DNA of 64,000 bases from Mesorhabditis belari (GCA_958450365.1 CAUEEP010000727.1:62001-126000); one strand, 5' to 3'; shown: positions 24,112 through 35,394, counted from the first letter of the stretch. Translations and numbers: made by a program. Notes: generated from the sequence alone by a model not told the origin.

Positions 24112-24292
24112 ACCGTAAAAACCGTAACCGTAACCGTAACCGTTCATTACGTAACCGTAACCGTAACCGTAACCGTAGCCGTAGCCGTAACCGTAACCAT
24201 AACGTAACCGTAACCGTAACCGTAACCGTAACCGTAACCGTAACCGTAACCGTAACCGTAACCGTAACCGTAACCGTAATTACCGTAATCCC
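24112..24292. repeat. ACCGTA hexamer array
   Basis: About 27 copies of CCGTAA with a few GCCGTA and one GTTCATTACGTAA interruption. Confidence 0.95.
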
Positions 24293-24556
24293 ATTGTCGC
24301 ATTGTTGATTTTAAAGATGAATTTGTTATTTTTGAACGGAAAATGAACGAAAAGATTTTCTGAACAAATAGTGAGATTTTGGGATGAAAGAAGAAAGAAG
24401 AAAGGAAGAAATAAGCTCAAGTAAAGCTATCAACAATTTCCTTGCCTTATAAAGATATATGAACTCTGAGTGTTAAGGTAATGTTATTTATAAAAGTTTT
24501 TAAACATTCTAGAACAGAAAATTTACACAGAGATACTTGAATTTTCTTTTAAAGTA

Positions 24557-25076
24557 TTGGGTTGGGGAGAATGAGTCGGCGCCGAAAATGAAAAAAATGT
24601 CTAAAACTTCTATTCGACTTCGTCAAATAATATGCGTTTGATATGAGTAGAATGGTTAACTAATTCTCTACAAAATCACATTTAAAAGAAAATTCAAACA
24701 GCGCCTCCGCTCAAGAAAAAGCCATTTTTTCACAAAAACTACAAACTGTGATCTAGAAAAAACCATTGGTGGGATCTTCCTGCAAATTTGGCAACTTAAG
24801 TAATTGAATGTGCTCTATCTTTTTTATATAAACACCAAAGAAGGTTTATGTGAAAGAAACTTTTCAAATGATGAGTCGGACTCTTTGCCATTTTAACCAG
24901 CTGCGTTTGGAAGTTCATAAACTCCACGAAAGAAAAGCTTTGTGGAATCTCTCAAAAGTGATTTTGTAGAGAAATAGTGGATCCTTTTGATGAAACCAAA
25001 CGTATGTTTAAAGAAGGCTTTATGTGTGCAAAAAGTCCCTTTAAAGTTTGGCGCCGACTCATTCTCCCCAACCCAA
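24557..25076. mobile_element. Mariner-type MITE, 520 bases
   Basis: Flanked by TA (24555-24556; 25077-25078). The 26-base terminal inverted repeats begin TTGGGTTGGGGAGAATGAGT and are perfect through GGCGCC. The inside has a second inverted pair (CTCTACAAAATCAC against GTGATTTTGTAGAG) and no transposase. Confidence 0.92.
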
Positions 25077-25427
25077 TATATTCAGATACTTTAAAGGTTT
25101 ACAATTTAAATCATATATCAGTTTTTAAAAGCCTTAAAAGTTTTAGAAAGCTTAAAATGTATAGAAAGACAATTGTCACAGGATACAGATGTTGGTGATG
25201 AAGATGATGATGATGGAAAAGAAGAAAGAGATGAGGTTGATGATTTAGAGTTGAAGATATGAAAATTTTTAGAATATTACTGTAATCTTGTCAAGAAAAT
25301 ACTGAAAACGAGAAAACGATTGATTTTTGGTATGTTGAAAAGATTGAGTGACTTTAAGGCAAATTGGGGCAAGAATAAGTGACTGAATGAGATATTTGAA
25401 TGGAAAAGAAGAAAGAGATGAGGTCTG

Positions 25428-26121
25428 TCACTGAGAAACGACCCTGTGCCATGGAGATGGCCCGCACAACAATGGATTCTCTTCAAAGAACAACCAAGCA
25501 TTCCTTTTTTTCAGTTTTGAACCAGCTATTGTCTCGAAATTTGTCTCTTGAAGATGATCGAGATGAGATTTGTTGTTTGGATAAGTTGATTGGGGGTGCT
25601 GCTTCCAATCAAGAGTGGATGAGGCTGCTGAAGCGTGAAAGTTGATCTGACCTTCGTCATTCGAAGACATTCCGATAGACAAAGGCCAACTAATGCTATT
25701 TGGTTATGCTATTTGGTTACTTTAGGGATTACGGTAGCTTTCTAAATGTCTAAGATCAACTATATGAACCTAAATATAACTTGAAATTTGTGAAATTTGT
25801 GAAATTTCAATTTTTATTGCTTGGTCTTTGTTTTTTTTTCGTCTGCTATATTGTTGATTTGTTGAATGAAATGTCACCTAAAGGGTGAGAATGAAATGAT
25901 GTTGAAGGGAATTCCCGTGAGATCAGTCTTTCGTTCTGATGGATTGAATCTTCCCCTTGATGTCCCTTGATCTTTTCCCTTTTCAAGGATGGGATGAAGA
26001 TTGACATTGTGGTCCTTTCACAATTCAAACTGTCACTCAACTCATCATTGCAAGAGGCGGGGGTACGGTGAGTTGAGAATGACACAAGAAAGTAACGAGT
26101 AAGTAACGAGTATTGCAAGTT
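25428..26121 (-). CDS. Possible minus-strand exons, reading frame unresolved
   Basis: Exon candidate 25878-26121 starts after ATCCAG and ends at a GTGACA donor (phase 0 to 1); it reads, for example, TPASCNDELSDSLNCERTTM and FPSTSFHSHPL. A following stretch down to TGA at 25428-25430 is open and protein-like (SAASSTLDWKQHPQSTYP, ENPLLCGPSPWHRVVSQ), but its frame is not the one the first exon predicts. The plus strand is also open there. I do not recognise a family; one strand may be a shadow of the other. Confidence 0.25.
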
Positions 26122-26142
26122 CTGGATACTCTATTTATCTAG

Positions 26143-26368
26143 CTCAATACTCTACTCAATACTCTACTCAATACTCTACCCAATACTCTACCCAATACTC
26201 TACCCAATACTCTACCCAATACTCTACCCAATACTCTACCCAATACTCTACCCAATACTCTACCCAATACTCTACCCAATACTCTACCCAATACTCTACC
26301 CAATACTCTACCCAATACTCTACCCAATACTCTACCCAATACTCTACTCAATACTCAATACTCTATCT
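26143..26368. repeat. CTCTACCCAATA 12-base array
   Basis: Fifteen or more copies of ACTCTACCCAAT, reading CTCAATACTCTA at the edges. The minus strand is an open (Arg-Val-Leu-Gly)n frame, not a gene. Confidence 0.95.
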
Positions 26369-26827
26369 AGCTATTTATCTAAGTCCCATAAAACGTAACT
26401 TTCGCTTATATGGAGTATTTGTTGCTTTAGTTTTTGTTAATTTTAAGTAAAGAGAGAAAGCGAAGAATGAAAAATATGGAAAAGATTTGTTTAGTAAAAG
26501 TTAAAATTAATTTTTCTGATAGATTGAGAATTTTTGATAAATGGAGAAAAAAGGGCGAATGTTTTAACCCCCAAAAAGTACAGTAACCACCAAAAAGTAC
26601 ACTAAAAATGATAACTAAAAAAAACCAAAACAATCAATCAACTTACCAACAATTTTTGCACAGAGAACATCGTTATTTGAATGAATTGATTTGCAAGTGC
26701 TAGAAATTGGTGCAGATATTGATTGATTTAGTAGTTTAGATTCTAGTGATTGTCTGATTCGAGATCTAGAAATAAAGATACTTGATTAAATAGGTGAATG
26801 AATGGAATGAAAGAATGGAGAAGTCCA

Positions 26828-26925
26828 CGGAGAAGTCCACGGAGAAGTCTTCTTAGCTCATCTCCTCTCCTCTCCTCTCCTCTCCTCTCCTCTCCTCTCC
26901 TCTCCTCTCCTCTCCTCTCCTCAAC
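26828..26925. repeat. CTCCT array
   Basis: Tandem TCCTC pentamers (26860-26925), preceded by two GTCCACGGAGAA units. Confidence 0.95.
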
Positions 26926-26959
26926 TCCATCACTCATCCAATCACCCAACTTCACAGAC

Positions 26960-27700
26960 TACGATAGCTCAAGAAAGAATAAAAGAATTGAAAAAAGAAT
27001 CTAAAACTTTCAAATGCTCATGTTATTCTGAACATTTTTATCTCTTGTTTTCAAATGAAATCTTAAATTCGATTCCGGTGTTCCTCCAACGAAATTTCGG
27101 CTTCAAATTGGGGAAATTGGGGAATCACATGGAGGTCAAAGTGGATTTCATTCAAATTTCATTGCTCTTTCAGTTTATTCTAAACAAATTTCCAGAAATA
27201 TTTCTAGATTTTTGATAGAGATAGGCTCACGATTGGGAAAAGTTGATCTATCTAGCGATTACTCTACAAAAACTCGTGCTTTGTTTTTTTTTTGAAGGAA
27301 ATTTTTGGAACCAATAAACCGGTTGGATAAATTTTCCCCTCACTTTCAACGTTTTTCCTTCTTTAGTCAAGAGTCTTGTCTCTTTCATTTGTGAAAAGTT
27401 AAGTCATTCTCAAGGTAACTATTGTATTTTCGATTCTTTTTCTGGTGATCCTTCCAATATTCTTCCATTTTATTGTAAGATAAGTTTATTGGAATCTTGT
27501 AATCTTGTAAATCGGAAGATCAAGTCGGAAGATCGATTCAGAATCTTGTAATGGAATTCAAAAACTTCTTGAGTTAATGTGATGTTGTTTGTTACAGCGC
27601 GTTTCTTTCAGTGGTTATCAGGAAGGATCAGGACTATATTACTTAAGAAACAAGTTAGATTTATGCAAAATCCAATCCACAAACAGTAAAGCATAAGGCT
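26960..27700. other. AT-rich spacer, no gene seen
   Basis: No splice-supported exon. A plus-strand open frame at 26988-27215 is AT-rich and lacks recognisable features. Confidence 0.3.
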
Positions 27701-27711
27701 TTCTGGCAGAA

Positions 27712-27862
27712 AGCTCTACCAATGAGCTACATCTGTCGATGTAGCTCATATCCCATTACTGCCAGAAAGCCATTGCTACCAGAAAGCTCTACCATCTGTT
27801 GATGTAGCTCATTGGTAGAGCGTTTGGTAAGCGGTGGCGGGTTCGAATCCCGGTGCCGATCA
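27712..27862 (+). pseudogene. tRNA-like sequence with an inverted copy of its 5' half
   Basis: 27795-27862 contains a D-arm/A-box like TAGCTCATTGGTAGAGC and a B-box GGGTTCGAATCCC, but the anticodon arm is shortened to about a dozen bases and the acceptor stem does not pair, so it is not a working tRNA. At 27712-27732 the reverse complement of the 5' half (GCTCTACCAATGAGCTACAT) is present, making a potential hairpin. A tRNA-derived pseudogene is likely. Confidence 0.6.
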
Positions 27863-28349
27863 TGTTTTAGATTCTCAGCCTTAAAAGAACCATACCATCA
27901 CCATTGTTCAACTATTTCAACCCAAAAGCTGATTGAGTTTGATGTTTGAGCTGAGCTCTCAATTGATAAGTGTAGTGTTTCAATTTCACCATCACCATTG
28001 TTTATCAAAACCACAAAAAAAATGATTGATTTGAGAGAAGTGGGAAAGGGGAACACCTTTTGTACAATGTTTTGTTCAATGTTTTGTTCAAAAGAAATGG
28101 TTTGTTGGAGAGAATGTTTTCTTTTTCCAAAGATAGACTTTCATTTCCCCATTTCTCACAATGGCACTTATAATATTTTTACTTTTTCTTTTTCCACGTT
28201 TCTTTTTTCTCCTCTATCCCCACTTAAGAAAAATAGATTTTTTCATTTTTTTAACTGATTTTTCTCTTACTTTCATTCCCGAATTCATCCTTGTTTATCA
28301 TTCATTTATTTTTTAACAACTTTTATTCAATAATCTTTTATTCAAATCT

Positions 28350-28358
28350 AATTTTCAG
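28350..28358 (+). promoter_or_regulatory. 3' splice acceptor upstream of a start codon
   Basis: AATTTTCAG ends 34 bases before the ATG at 28393. With no exon upstream this fits a trans-splice acceptor or a 5' UTR intron. Confidence 0.5.
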
Positions 28359-28392
28359 GATTTTTCAATCGTATCATTTCTTTCTCATTGAA

Positions 28393-28453
28393 ATGAAACT
28401 TTTCGTGCTCTTATTTTCTTTATTCTTAACTATATTGAGTGTAGCTGGAGCAG
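28393..28453 (+). CDS. First exon: signal peptide of a small secreted protein
   Basis: ATG at 28393 opens a typical signal peptide (MKLFVLLFSLFLTILSVAGA) and reaches a GTGAGG donor at 28454, leaving phase 1. The matching acceptor TTTTTTAG at 29281-29282 would continue as ACFESNLCVKCNLIRK, giving a cysteine-rich start (C-x5-C-x2-C), but that exon runs into the CATCCAAG array and its donor is unclear. A later candidate begins at 29999 after ATTCTAG. The signal peptide is well supported; the rest of the protein is not resolved. It could be a venom-like, antimicrobial or cuticle peptide; I cannot choose. Confidence 0.5.
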
Positions 28454-28464
28454 GTGAGGATGAT

Positions 28465-28778
28465 CTAAATCTAATTTAAATCTAACCTAAATCTAATTTA
28501 AATCTAATCTAAATCTAACTTAAATCTAATCTAAATCTAATCTAAATCTAATTTAAATCTAATTTAAATCTAACCTAAATCTAACTTAAATCTAATTTAA
28601 ATCTAATTTAAATCTAATCTAAATCTAATCTAAATCTAATTTAAATCTAATTTAAATCAAATCTAACCTAAATCTAACTTAAATCTAATCTAAATCTAAT
28701 CTAAATCTAATCTAAATCAAATTGAAATCAAATCTAAATCAAATTGAAATCAAATTGAAATCAAATCTATTTTAAAGA
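28465..28778. repeat. AATCTAATTTAA-type array
   Basis: Twelve-base units AATCTAATCTAA, AATCTAATTTAA and AATCTAACTTAA, ending in AATCAAATTGAA. It fills the presumed first intron of the secreted-protein gene. Confidence 0.95.
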
Positions 28779-28867
28779 CCGAAATTTGGATTAAATACCC
28801 GAATGATTAGAGTGTGTTGAGCATTTCGATTATTTGGATAATTTTGAACAAATAATTCGTTTCGTAA

Positions 28868-29045
28868 TGTACTGGAGTTACTGGAGTTTGTAATGAAGTT
28901 TGTAATGTACGTAACTACTGAAGTTCGTAATGTACTGGAGTTCGTAATGAAGTTCGTAATGTACGTAACTACTGGAGTTCTTAATGTACTGGAGTTACTG
29001 GAGTTCGTAATGGAGCTCGTAATGTACTGGAGTTACTGGAGATTA
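28868..29045. repeat. GTAATGTACTGGAGTT repeat
   Basis: Irregular units of TACTGGAGTT and CGTAATGAAGTT. Opens a short Met/Val/Leu frame that is not a gene. Confidence 0.9.
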
Positions 29046-29367
29046 AATGCGCTTTTTCAGAGATATGAGTATGAAGTCGTTTTTTGTTGTTTTTTTTTGC
29101 CGGACTATTAAAGATGTTCTTCATCGTAATTACTTGATCTAGGCAGTTGAAAAACTAAATCATAAAAACTAAACTACAAAAACTAAATCACAAAAACTAA
29201 ACCATAAAAAAATAAAAAAATGACATTCAAAAACAAAAGTCAAAGTTTGAAAGTAAAGTTTACAAATTGAAAACTTTTTTAGCGTGTTTCGAAAGCAATC
29301 TTTGCGTTAAATGCAATTTGATAAGAAAATTAGCATTTATTTGCCGGATCCACGCTTTAGAATTGTC

Positions 29368-29822
29368 AACATTATCCAAGATCATCCAAGAACGTCCAAG
29401 AACATCCAAGAACGTCCAAGAACATCCAAGATCATCCAAGAACATCCAAGATCATCCAAGAACATCCAAGATCATCCAAGAACATCCAAGATCATCCAAG
29501 AACATCCAAGATCATCCAAGAACATCCAAGATCATCCAAGAACATAAGATCATCCAAGAACATCAAGATCATCCAAGAACATAAGATCAAAGAACATCCA
29601 AGATCAAGATCATCCAAGAACGTCCAAGAACATCAAGTCATCAAGAACATCCCAGATCATCCAAGAACATCCAAGACCATCCAAGATCATCCAAGATCAT
29701 CCAAGATCATCCAAGAACATCCAAGAACATCCAAGATCATCCAAGAACATCCAAGATCATCCAAGATCATCCAAGAATATCCAAGATCATCCAAGAACAT
29801 CCAAGATCATCTAAGATCAACA
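29368..29822. repeat. AAGATCATCC/AAGAACATCC decamer array
   Basis: More than 40 copies of CATCCAAGAA/CATCCAAGAT with some deletions, overlapping the end of a possible exon that begins at 29283. Confidence 0.95.
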
Positions 29823-29829
29823 CACTCTA

Positions 29830-30215
29830 CTAATCACAGTCTTTCAGTTAGGCCAATGAAATTTTTTGGCAATTTGATATAAAACTCTTTGTAAATGACT
29901 TCGCGGCTAGAAAACAATCACAAAAGACTACGATAACTTTCTAAATTGGCCATTTATAAACTCTAGAATCGTTGAATTTACTTGAAAACATTCTAGCTTT
30001 GCGTACAACAGAAAGCATGACGTTGATGGAAGGGAAACAACTGCCGACACCTCCACTCCAACGAATGGCCACTACAATTGCCTCAAGTCAGTACAGTCAG
30101 TACAAATTTTTCCCCAAATTCGTCTATAGAAGATTCTCAGAAGATTTTAGACTTTATCGCATATCATTTATTGTTAACTTTTATTAAAGAAGTCTACTTT
30201 TAATTGAATAGGGAA
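29830..30215 (+). other. Possible terminal exon of the secreted-protein gene
   Basis: After ATTCTAG (ending 29997) the sequence is open in two frames. One reads VDGRETTADTSTPTNGHYNC and ends at TAG near 30127; another reads LMEGKQLPTPPLQRMATTIA. I cannot decide the frame. Confidence 0.25.
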
Positions 30216-30218
30216 ATC

Positions 30219-31380
30219 GATGATTATTTGAATGCCTTAAATGATTAACTGATTGATAACTGATTGATAACTGATTGATAACTGATTGATAACTCATTGA
30301 TAACTGATTGATAACTGATTGATAACTGATTGGTTAACGATAACGGACAAGAGTTGAGGATCATTATGTTCAACTGAAGCCTTATAAAATGCAAAAGCAA
30401 AGAAATTTAGGAAGACGCTGAACGAATCATGAGAGATCACAAAGATAAATCTCACGGGTCATTTGCATGTCTTCAATTGTCTTTAATTGTCTTTGAATCT
30501 TCAATTGTCATTAAATTTTTTCATAAATCAGTGCAACGATCATTTCTAAACTGTACAGGAATTCTTTTCGTTGTGTTGACTCTGAAATTTTGATTGAACC
30601 TTTGAACACTAACTATCGTATATGTTAGTCTGTAAAATTGGATCATTAATGCTTTTCATTAAAGTTCAATAAACTCTTCACTTCCTCTCGTTGATCATTA
30701 TTTGAATGCCTTAAGTGATTAACTGATTGATAACTGATTGCTAACTGATTGGTTAACCATAAAGGACAAGAGTTGAGAAAAGTTTTTTGAATAAAAATCA
30801 TTATGGATCATTATGTTCAACTGAAGTTTTATCAAAAATGCAAAAGGAAAGGAAAAAAGCAAAGAAATTTAGGAAGACGCTGAAGAAATGATCAAAGGAA
30901 TGATGAGATTTCACAAAGAAAAATCTCACGGGTCATTTACATGTCTTTGAATCTTCAATTGTCTTCAATCTTCAATTGTCATTGAATTTTTTCATAAATC
31001 AGTGCAACGATCATTTCCAAATTGTACAGGAATTCTTTTCGTTGTGTTGATTCTGAAATCTTGATTTAACCTTTGAACACTAACTATCATACAGTACCGG
31101 ACAATGAAATATCATATTTGAAAAACGATCGTCACTTTCGCGCGTCTGTAACTCCCTTGTCTTTGAGTTTAAACTATTAGTGTTATACATTTTCTGAAAG
31201 CTCTTTTCAACGGCTACACAATGGTAATCTTAATATTTAGAAATACGGTAAAGACAATGGAGTTTCAGACGCGCGAAAGTGACGATCTTTTTTCAAATAT
31301 GATATTTCATTGTCAGTGTATATGTTAGTCTGAAAAATTGGATCATTAATGCTCTTCATTAAAGCTTAATAAACTCTTCA
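30219..31380. repeat. Tandem duplication of about 480 bases next to a 3' UTR
   Basis: Copy 1 (about 30219-30684) and copy 2 (about 30692-31380, after removing a 227-base insert) share ATTTGAATGCCTTAA.TGATT, GAAATTTAGGAAGACGCTGA, CTCACGGGTCATTT and TTCATTAAAG.T.AATAAACTC. Copy 2 ends in the stop codon of the minus-strand gene at 31378, so copy 1 is a duplicate of that gene's 3' flank. Inside both is a CTGATTGATAA array. Confidence 0.9.
31092..31318. mobile_element. Tc1/mariner-type MITE, CAGTACCGGACAATG ends
   Basis: 227 bases, palindromic, flanked by TA. Left end CAGTACCGGACAATGAAATA, right end complementary. The arms contain GATCGTCACTTTCGCGCGTC inverted. Copies occur at 48806-49036 and 49348-49521. 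The empty site is visible in the other arm of the duplication (ATCGTATATGTTAG near 30620). Confidence 0.95.
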
Positions 31381-33280
31381 CCTGTTCAGTTCTGTAAATC
31401 GTTTAGCAATCGTTTCACTTCTAACTGGGTGAAAGGTTTGAGGCAAAATTCTCGTCACTTTCGATGAGAATTCGATCTCTTGGCGTTGATCGTTTGGGAT
31501 TTGCGGAATTCGAAGCACTCGCTTCTGCACATTCATCTAAATGTAAATGAATTAATTGTCAAAAATAAACTTGAGTGACATTTAGACAACTTGCTTTAGA
31601 CTTGCAACTTACAATAGAAACAAATAATTCTAATCTGTCTAGTCTAGGTTCGAAGCGATAATCTTTTCGTAAAAATGATCTTTAAAAGGGTCTGAGGCAT
31701 GAATGATCCGCATTTGGACTCCTATAAGGGAAGTACTCCAGCTTGCCAGATTGCCAAACGCCGAAGAAGTTATCGAATCGACTAAGCTGATCAAAATACC
31801 GCAAAACATAACTGCCCGTACTCATGCAAACGCAAGATATTTGGCATAAAAGTTTTCAATTTAAGCTTAAGAGCTTTCAACTTCAAGGTTAAAAGGCTTT
31901 TCTCGCACGACCTGGAATGGCTGGTAGCCGCTTGACAAAAGCTGGTAGCCTAGGGGATAAGATGTTTGTATACAAAGCGAGATATCCGCTTTTGCTCAGG
32001 TTCGAGTCCTCGCCTCGCAATTTTATTTGTTTTTTTTTTTATTTTAACGAAACATACGAATACCGTATTTTCTCTAATAGTAGTGCACCCTGATCGTCGC
32101 GTAAATTGCTCGAAATCTCAAGAACCGCTTATCAGAACCTATCGATGTGGGGTCGGGAAATGTAGCTGACGATGAGATCTAGTGGGGGATTTGAGTCTTG
32201 AGCTTCTGTTAAAACTTTGGAAGCCGTAAAATAGTCACCAACTCGGCTCGCTGAGGTGCACTACTATTAGAAAGAATTACGATAATTGTTTATTGAAATT
32301 TTTAATGGCTTTTCCTTTTGCTTAGATCTTTAAAATCAAAATTTTCCTTCGTCGCCTAAATTCCTTGAAATCTCAAGAACCACTTATCAGAACCTATCGA
32401 TGTGGGGTCGGAAAATGTAGCTGACGATGAGATCTTGTGGCCGATTAGAGTGTTGAGCTTCTGCAAAAGCTTGGCAACTGTAAAATAGTCACCAACTCGG
32501 CTCGCTGAGGTGCACTACTATTAGAGAAAATACGGTATATTCTGTTTCTTTTCATTTCCCCTTCAATAAAAAAAGCATTTAGTTCCCTTTCCAATCTTAA
32601 TGCTAAACTAGAAAAATGTTAAAAAAAACAACCTTTCTCTGATTGAAATCACTGATCAACCCCTCCTTGAACATCTTCAAACGATCAATGGGAAATGTTG
32701 GTGGATCGGGCAACGAATCCATCCAGAGATTCATTTCATCGACACTTATTCTTTTAGTCGATGGTTGAGAATCGTTAGGGAAAGTGGTGGTTCTAAAAAA
32801 GTTGAATTGTTTAAATGTTTAACACGTTGACGACAATGGCGTTTTTGCACAAACAATCGCATGGGACAACGTTGTTTTTTTTCGACAAAAAATGTCACCT
32901 AACATCAGGTGACAATGTCGTCAACGTGTTAACTAATTTCCTCCTCACTTCAACATGACATTCACCCTCGGCACTTCTCGTTGTGATTCGTTTAGCTCGT
33001 TTAGCTCAACGCTCGTCCATCTAAAAATCGTATTTTAAAAGAAAAAAAAAAGAAAAATTCGAGATTGTACCTGATCAATTGATTTTTTCTAGTAGCTGAA
33101 CTCTCAAATTTTGATGTACTTGGTTTTGATATCTGAAATAAGATATCTGAAATTCAGAGTCTATTCAGTCTATTCAAAGTTTTTCCAAGAACAAATCTAG
33201 ATCAAATCTAGATCAAATCTAGATCTATTTACCTGGTAAAACGCATTTTGATAACCAGGGAATTTTCTCGAATGAACCAT
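31378..33280 (-). CDS. Unidentified 166-residue protein, five exons
   Basis: Minus-strand exons: 33233-33280 (ATG 33278-33280; acceptor-like TTTAG ends at 33283, so an upstream exon is possible), 33071-33132, 32949-33020, 32633-32792, 31378-31536 with TGA at 31378-31380. All junctions agree in phase and the coding sum is 501 bases. The protein begins MVHSRKFPGYQNAFYQ, is Ser/Thr/Lys-rich at the N-terminus, has KRISVDEMNLWMDSLPDPP in the middle and ends with IAKRFTELNR. It has no signal peptide or membrane segment. I do not recognise a family. The 1.1-kb last intron holds two palindromic MITEs and a tRNA-like relic; the intron at 32793-32948 holds another MITE. If an upstream exon exists the N-terminus will change. 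Confidence 0.65.
31941..32019 (+). pseudogene. tRNA-like sequence
   Basis: Contains an A-box-like TAGCCTAGGGG and a perfect B-box GGTTCGAGTCC followed by CGCCTCGCA, with a possible extra arm GCGAGATATCCGC. The acceptor stem does not pair with the 5' end. Either a tRNA pseudogene or an unusual nematode tRNA with a long variable arm; the first is more likely. Confidence 0.4.
32061..32283. mobile_element. Palindromic MITE, TACCGTATTTTCTCTAATAG family
   Basis: Same family as 1777-1993, in the last intron of the minus-strand gene. Left end TACCGTATTTTCTCTAATAG; right end CTACTATTAGAAAGAATTAC is slightly decayed. Confidence 0.85.
32345..32537. mobile_element. Truncated copy of the same palindromic MITE
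   Basis: Lacks the left end and begins at the inner TCGTCGCCTAAATTCC. It shares CTATCGATGTGGGGTCGG and the right end TACTATTAGAGAAAATACGG with the copy just before it. Confidence 0.85.
32821..32930. mobile_element. Short palindromic element, AACACGTTGACGACA ends
   Basis: 110 bases with perfect 15-base inverted ends AACACGTTGACGACA / TGTCGTCAACGTGTT, filling most of a 156-base intron. Confidence 0.8.
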
Positions 33281-33289
33281 GACTAAATA

Positions 33290-34060
33290 TTTTGAATAGA
33301 AATAAAAATCAAAAAATGCAGGTAAATTGAAGATATGAAGAGGAAAGAAAATGAGCACAGCTGGCACCATGTCGATATTGGAAGGGAGGAGAGAGAGAGG
33401 CCCCAAGGACCCATTCAAGGGACAGGTGTACCCATCCAAAATAGAAATAAGAGCACATGGCTATACCTCTACACATGATATTCCTTGCTTATATCTGTTT
33501 ACATCTTTAGTTTAGTTTTTTTTGATGATAGGTTGTTTTATAGGTTGGAAAGCTTATTATTATTGATTTAGAATGATTTAGAATGATTTAGAATGATTTA
33601 GAATGATTTAGAATGATGCCGAGGGTGAATGATATTAGGTTGGAAAGAAATATAAAGCTGGTGCTGATCTAGTAGTTTTAGTTCTAGTTCTAGTTCTAGT
33701 GCTATTTCTATTTCTAGTTCTAGTTCTATTTCTAGTTCTAGTTCTAGTTCTAAGTGAATCTCTAGAAGCAGATCATACTGTAACTTAGAAAATTCTTCTA
33801 AACAAGTAATGCTCGTGATTCGGAAATGGAAGAGAAAAGACAAAAAGGAGACAAGACATGATATTTTTGTGTATAGAAGAGTGGTTTGTTGAGGAGGGAA
33901 ATTGTCACTCCAATCGTCCTTCCATTCTCGATGAACAAACACTTCTTTCCATTCTGTGTGATCCTCTTCACAGACATTCTCCATAAAAAAAAAAGATGAA
34001 AAAGAAACCATAAAAGAGAACCATTTCCCCCAGTCTTCAATGGTATTTACATTGGAAAAG
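33290..34060. other. Two GC-richer islands and a TTCTAG array
   Basis: 33340-33440 (with GGGACAGGTGTACCC) and 33790-34040 are islands; 33675-33755 is a TAGTTC hexamer array; 33563-33615 is a TTTAGAATGA array. This is the upstream side of the minus-strand gene, so a promoter may lie here, but no element can be named. Confidence 0.3.
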
Positions 34061-34261
34061 TGAATGTTTTTTAGAGAAAGGTACTCGATATTAAACAGCT
34101 AGTTGATTGCATTGGATACATTGGTTTTTATCTGGAAATCCGAGGGTCTTTGGCTCTAAAAAAAAGAGGGTCTTTGGCTAAAATCCCGATTTTTTTCATT
34201 GTGAAAAGCTATTATAAAATCCAAAAGGAATTCTTGCTTTTCTTGGGACAAAGGATTTGTC

Positions 34262-34645
34262 GTAGCCGATTATTTCAAAGCCGAATTTCAGCCGATTATG
34301 AATGAGTGTTCAACCATCAAGTATCTAGGAGCGTCCAACCATCAAGTATTTGGTATCATTCAACGCAGAACCATTAATAATTATGTTAAATTTTTAAAAT
34401 TAGAAAGATTGGATAAAAAGAAAAAAAATTATGGGGCCTCAAAGTTTCCTCTTGAACAAACAGTTTTTTTGCTCTAATTTTTTTTCTTTTTATCAAATCT
34501 TTCTAATTTTAAAAATTTAACATAATTATTAATGATTCTGCGTTGAATGATACCAAATACTTGATGGTTGGACGCTCCTAGATACTTGATGGTTGGACAC
34601 TCATTCATAATCGACTGAAATTCATAATCGGCTACGGGGGTCCCG
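34262..34645. mobile_element. Long palindrome, 34.3-34.6 kb
   Basis: Arms of about 150 bases: ATGAATGAGTGTTCAACCAT and ATCAAGTATTTGGTATCATT on the left are inverted on the right, and AGAAAGATTGGATAAAAAG faces CTTTTTATCAAATCTTTCT. The ends carry AGCCGATTAT and ATAATCGGCT. Confidence 0.9.
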
Positions 34646-34874
34646 CCGATTTTGTTGTAGCGCCGGTAATTTTTAACCTAAACTCACAAATTTGGTACCA
34701 ATCGACGCAGAATTTAATTCGCTACAGAATGATATAATATTGTCCTCATACATTAAAGGGTTGCTCTACTAGAAAGATTTACCAAAAAATTTCATTCATA
34801 ATCGGTATATCTTCAAATATATTCTGAAGGTAGGTTTTACGACTTTGGAAGGGAAACTTTTAAAGATATGGATA

Positions 34875-35370
34875 AGTCGATACGATACGATACGATAATT
34901 CGATGTCTCATGAAACAATATGGATAAGTCGATACGATACGATTTGATAATTCGATATCTTATAATATAACTATTTTAAATCCTCAATATATAAGCTCGA
35001 TCTTGTAGCTCTGTCAATTTTAAATTAGTTTTTAATGTCATATATACACGTGTCTAATTGTAGTTGTGTTTGTATATCAATTATCTTTCTTCGTCTACGC
35101 TGTTCAATCTGTTTGCATTGTCACTTTTCCTTGTCGGATAAAGTATATATATATATATCTCACGAAACAATATGGATAGTTCAATACGATACGATACGAT
35201 AATTCGATATCTCACAAAAGATATGGATAATTCAATACGATACGATAATTCGATGCCTCACAAAAGATATGGATAAGTCGATACGCTACAATTCCATCGA
35301 TGTCTCATGAAACAATATGGATAATTCAATACGATAGGATTCGATAATTCGATATCTCACGTAACAATAT
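34875..35370. repeat. GATACGATACGATAATTCGAT array
   Basis: Irregular 40-60 base units with GGATAAGTCGATACGATACG and TCTCATGAAACAATAT, interrupted by a 192-base repeat element at 34967-35158. Confidence 0.9.
34967..35158. mobile_element. Dispersed 190-base element with (TA)n tail, copy 1
   Basis: Nearly identical to 39949-40138. It starts TAACTATTTTAAATCCTCAA and ends GGATAAAGTATATATATA. Both copies sit inside different tandem arrays. A simple-sequence tail at one end suits a retroposed element, but no Pol III boxes or coding region are evident. Confidence 0.75.
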
Positions 35371-35394
35371 GGATAATTCAAGTATGATAGCCGC

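Noticed and set aside
24112..24292. Telomere-like hexamer (ACCGTA)
   Set aside because: Nematode telomeres are TTAGGC; this array is internal and one of many hexamer arrays.
28465..28778. CRISPR-like regular repeat
   Set aside because: Units are contiguous, with no unique spacers; this is an ordinary tandem array in a eukaryotic intron.
29267..29584. 105-codon frame with Ile-Ile-Gln-Glu repeats
   Set aside because: Mostly the CATCCAAGAA array; only the first 30 codons (cysteine-rich) may be an exon.
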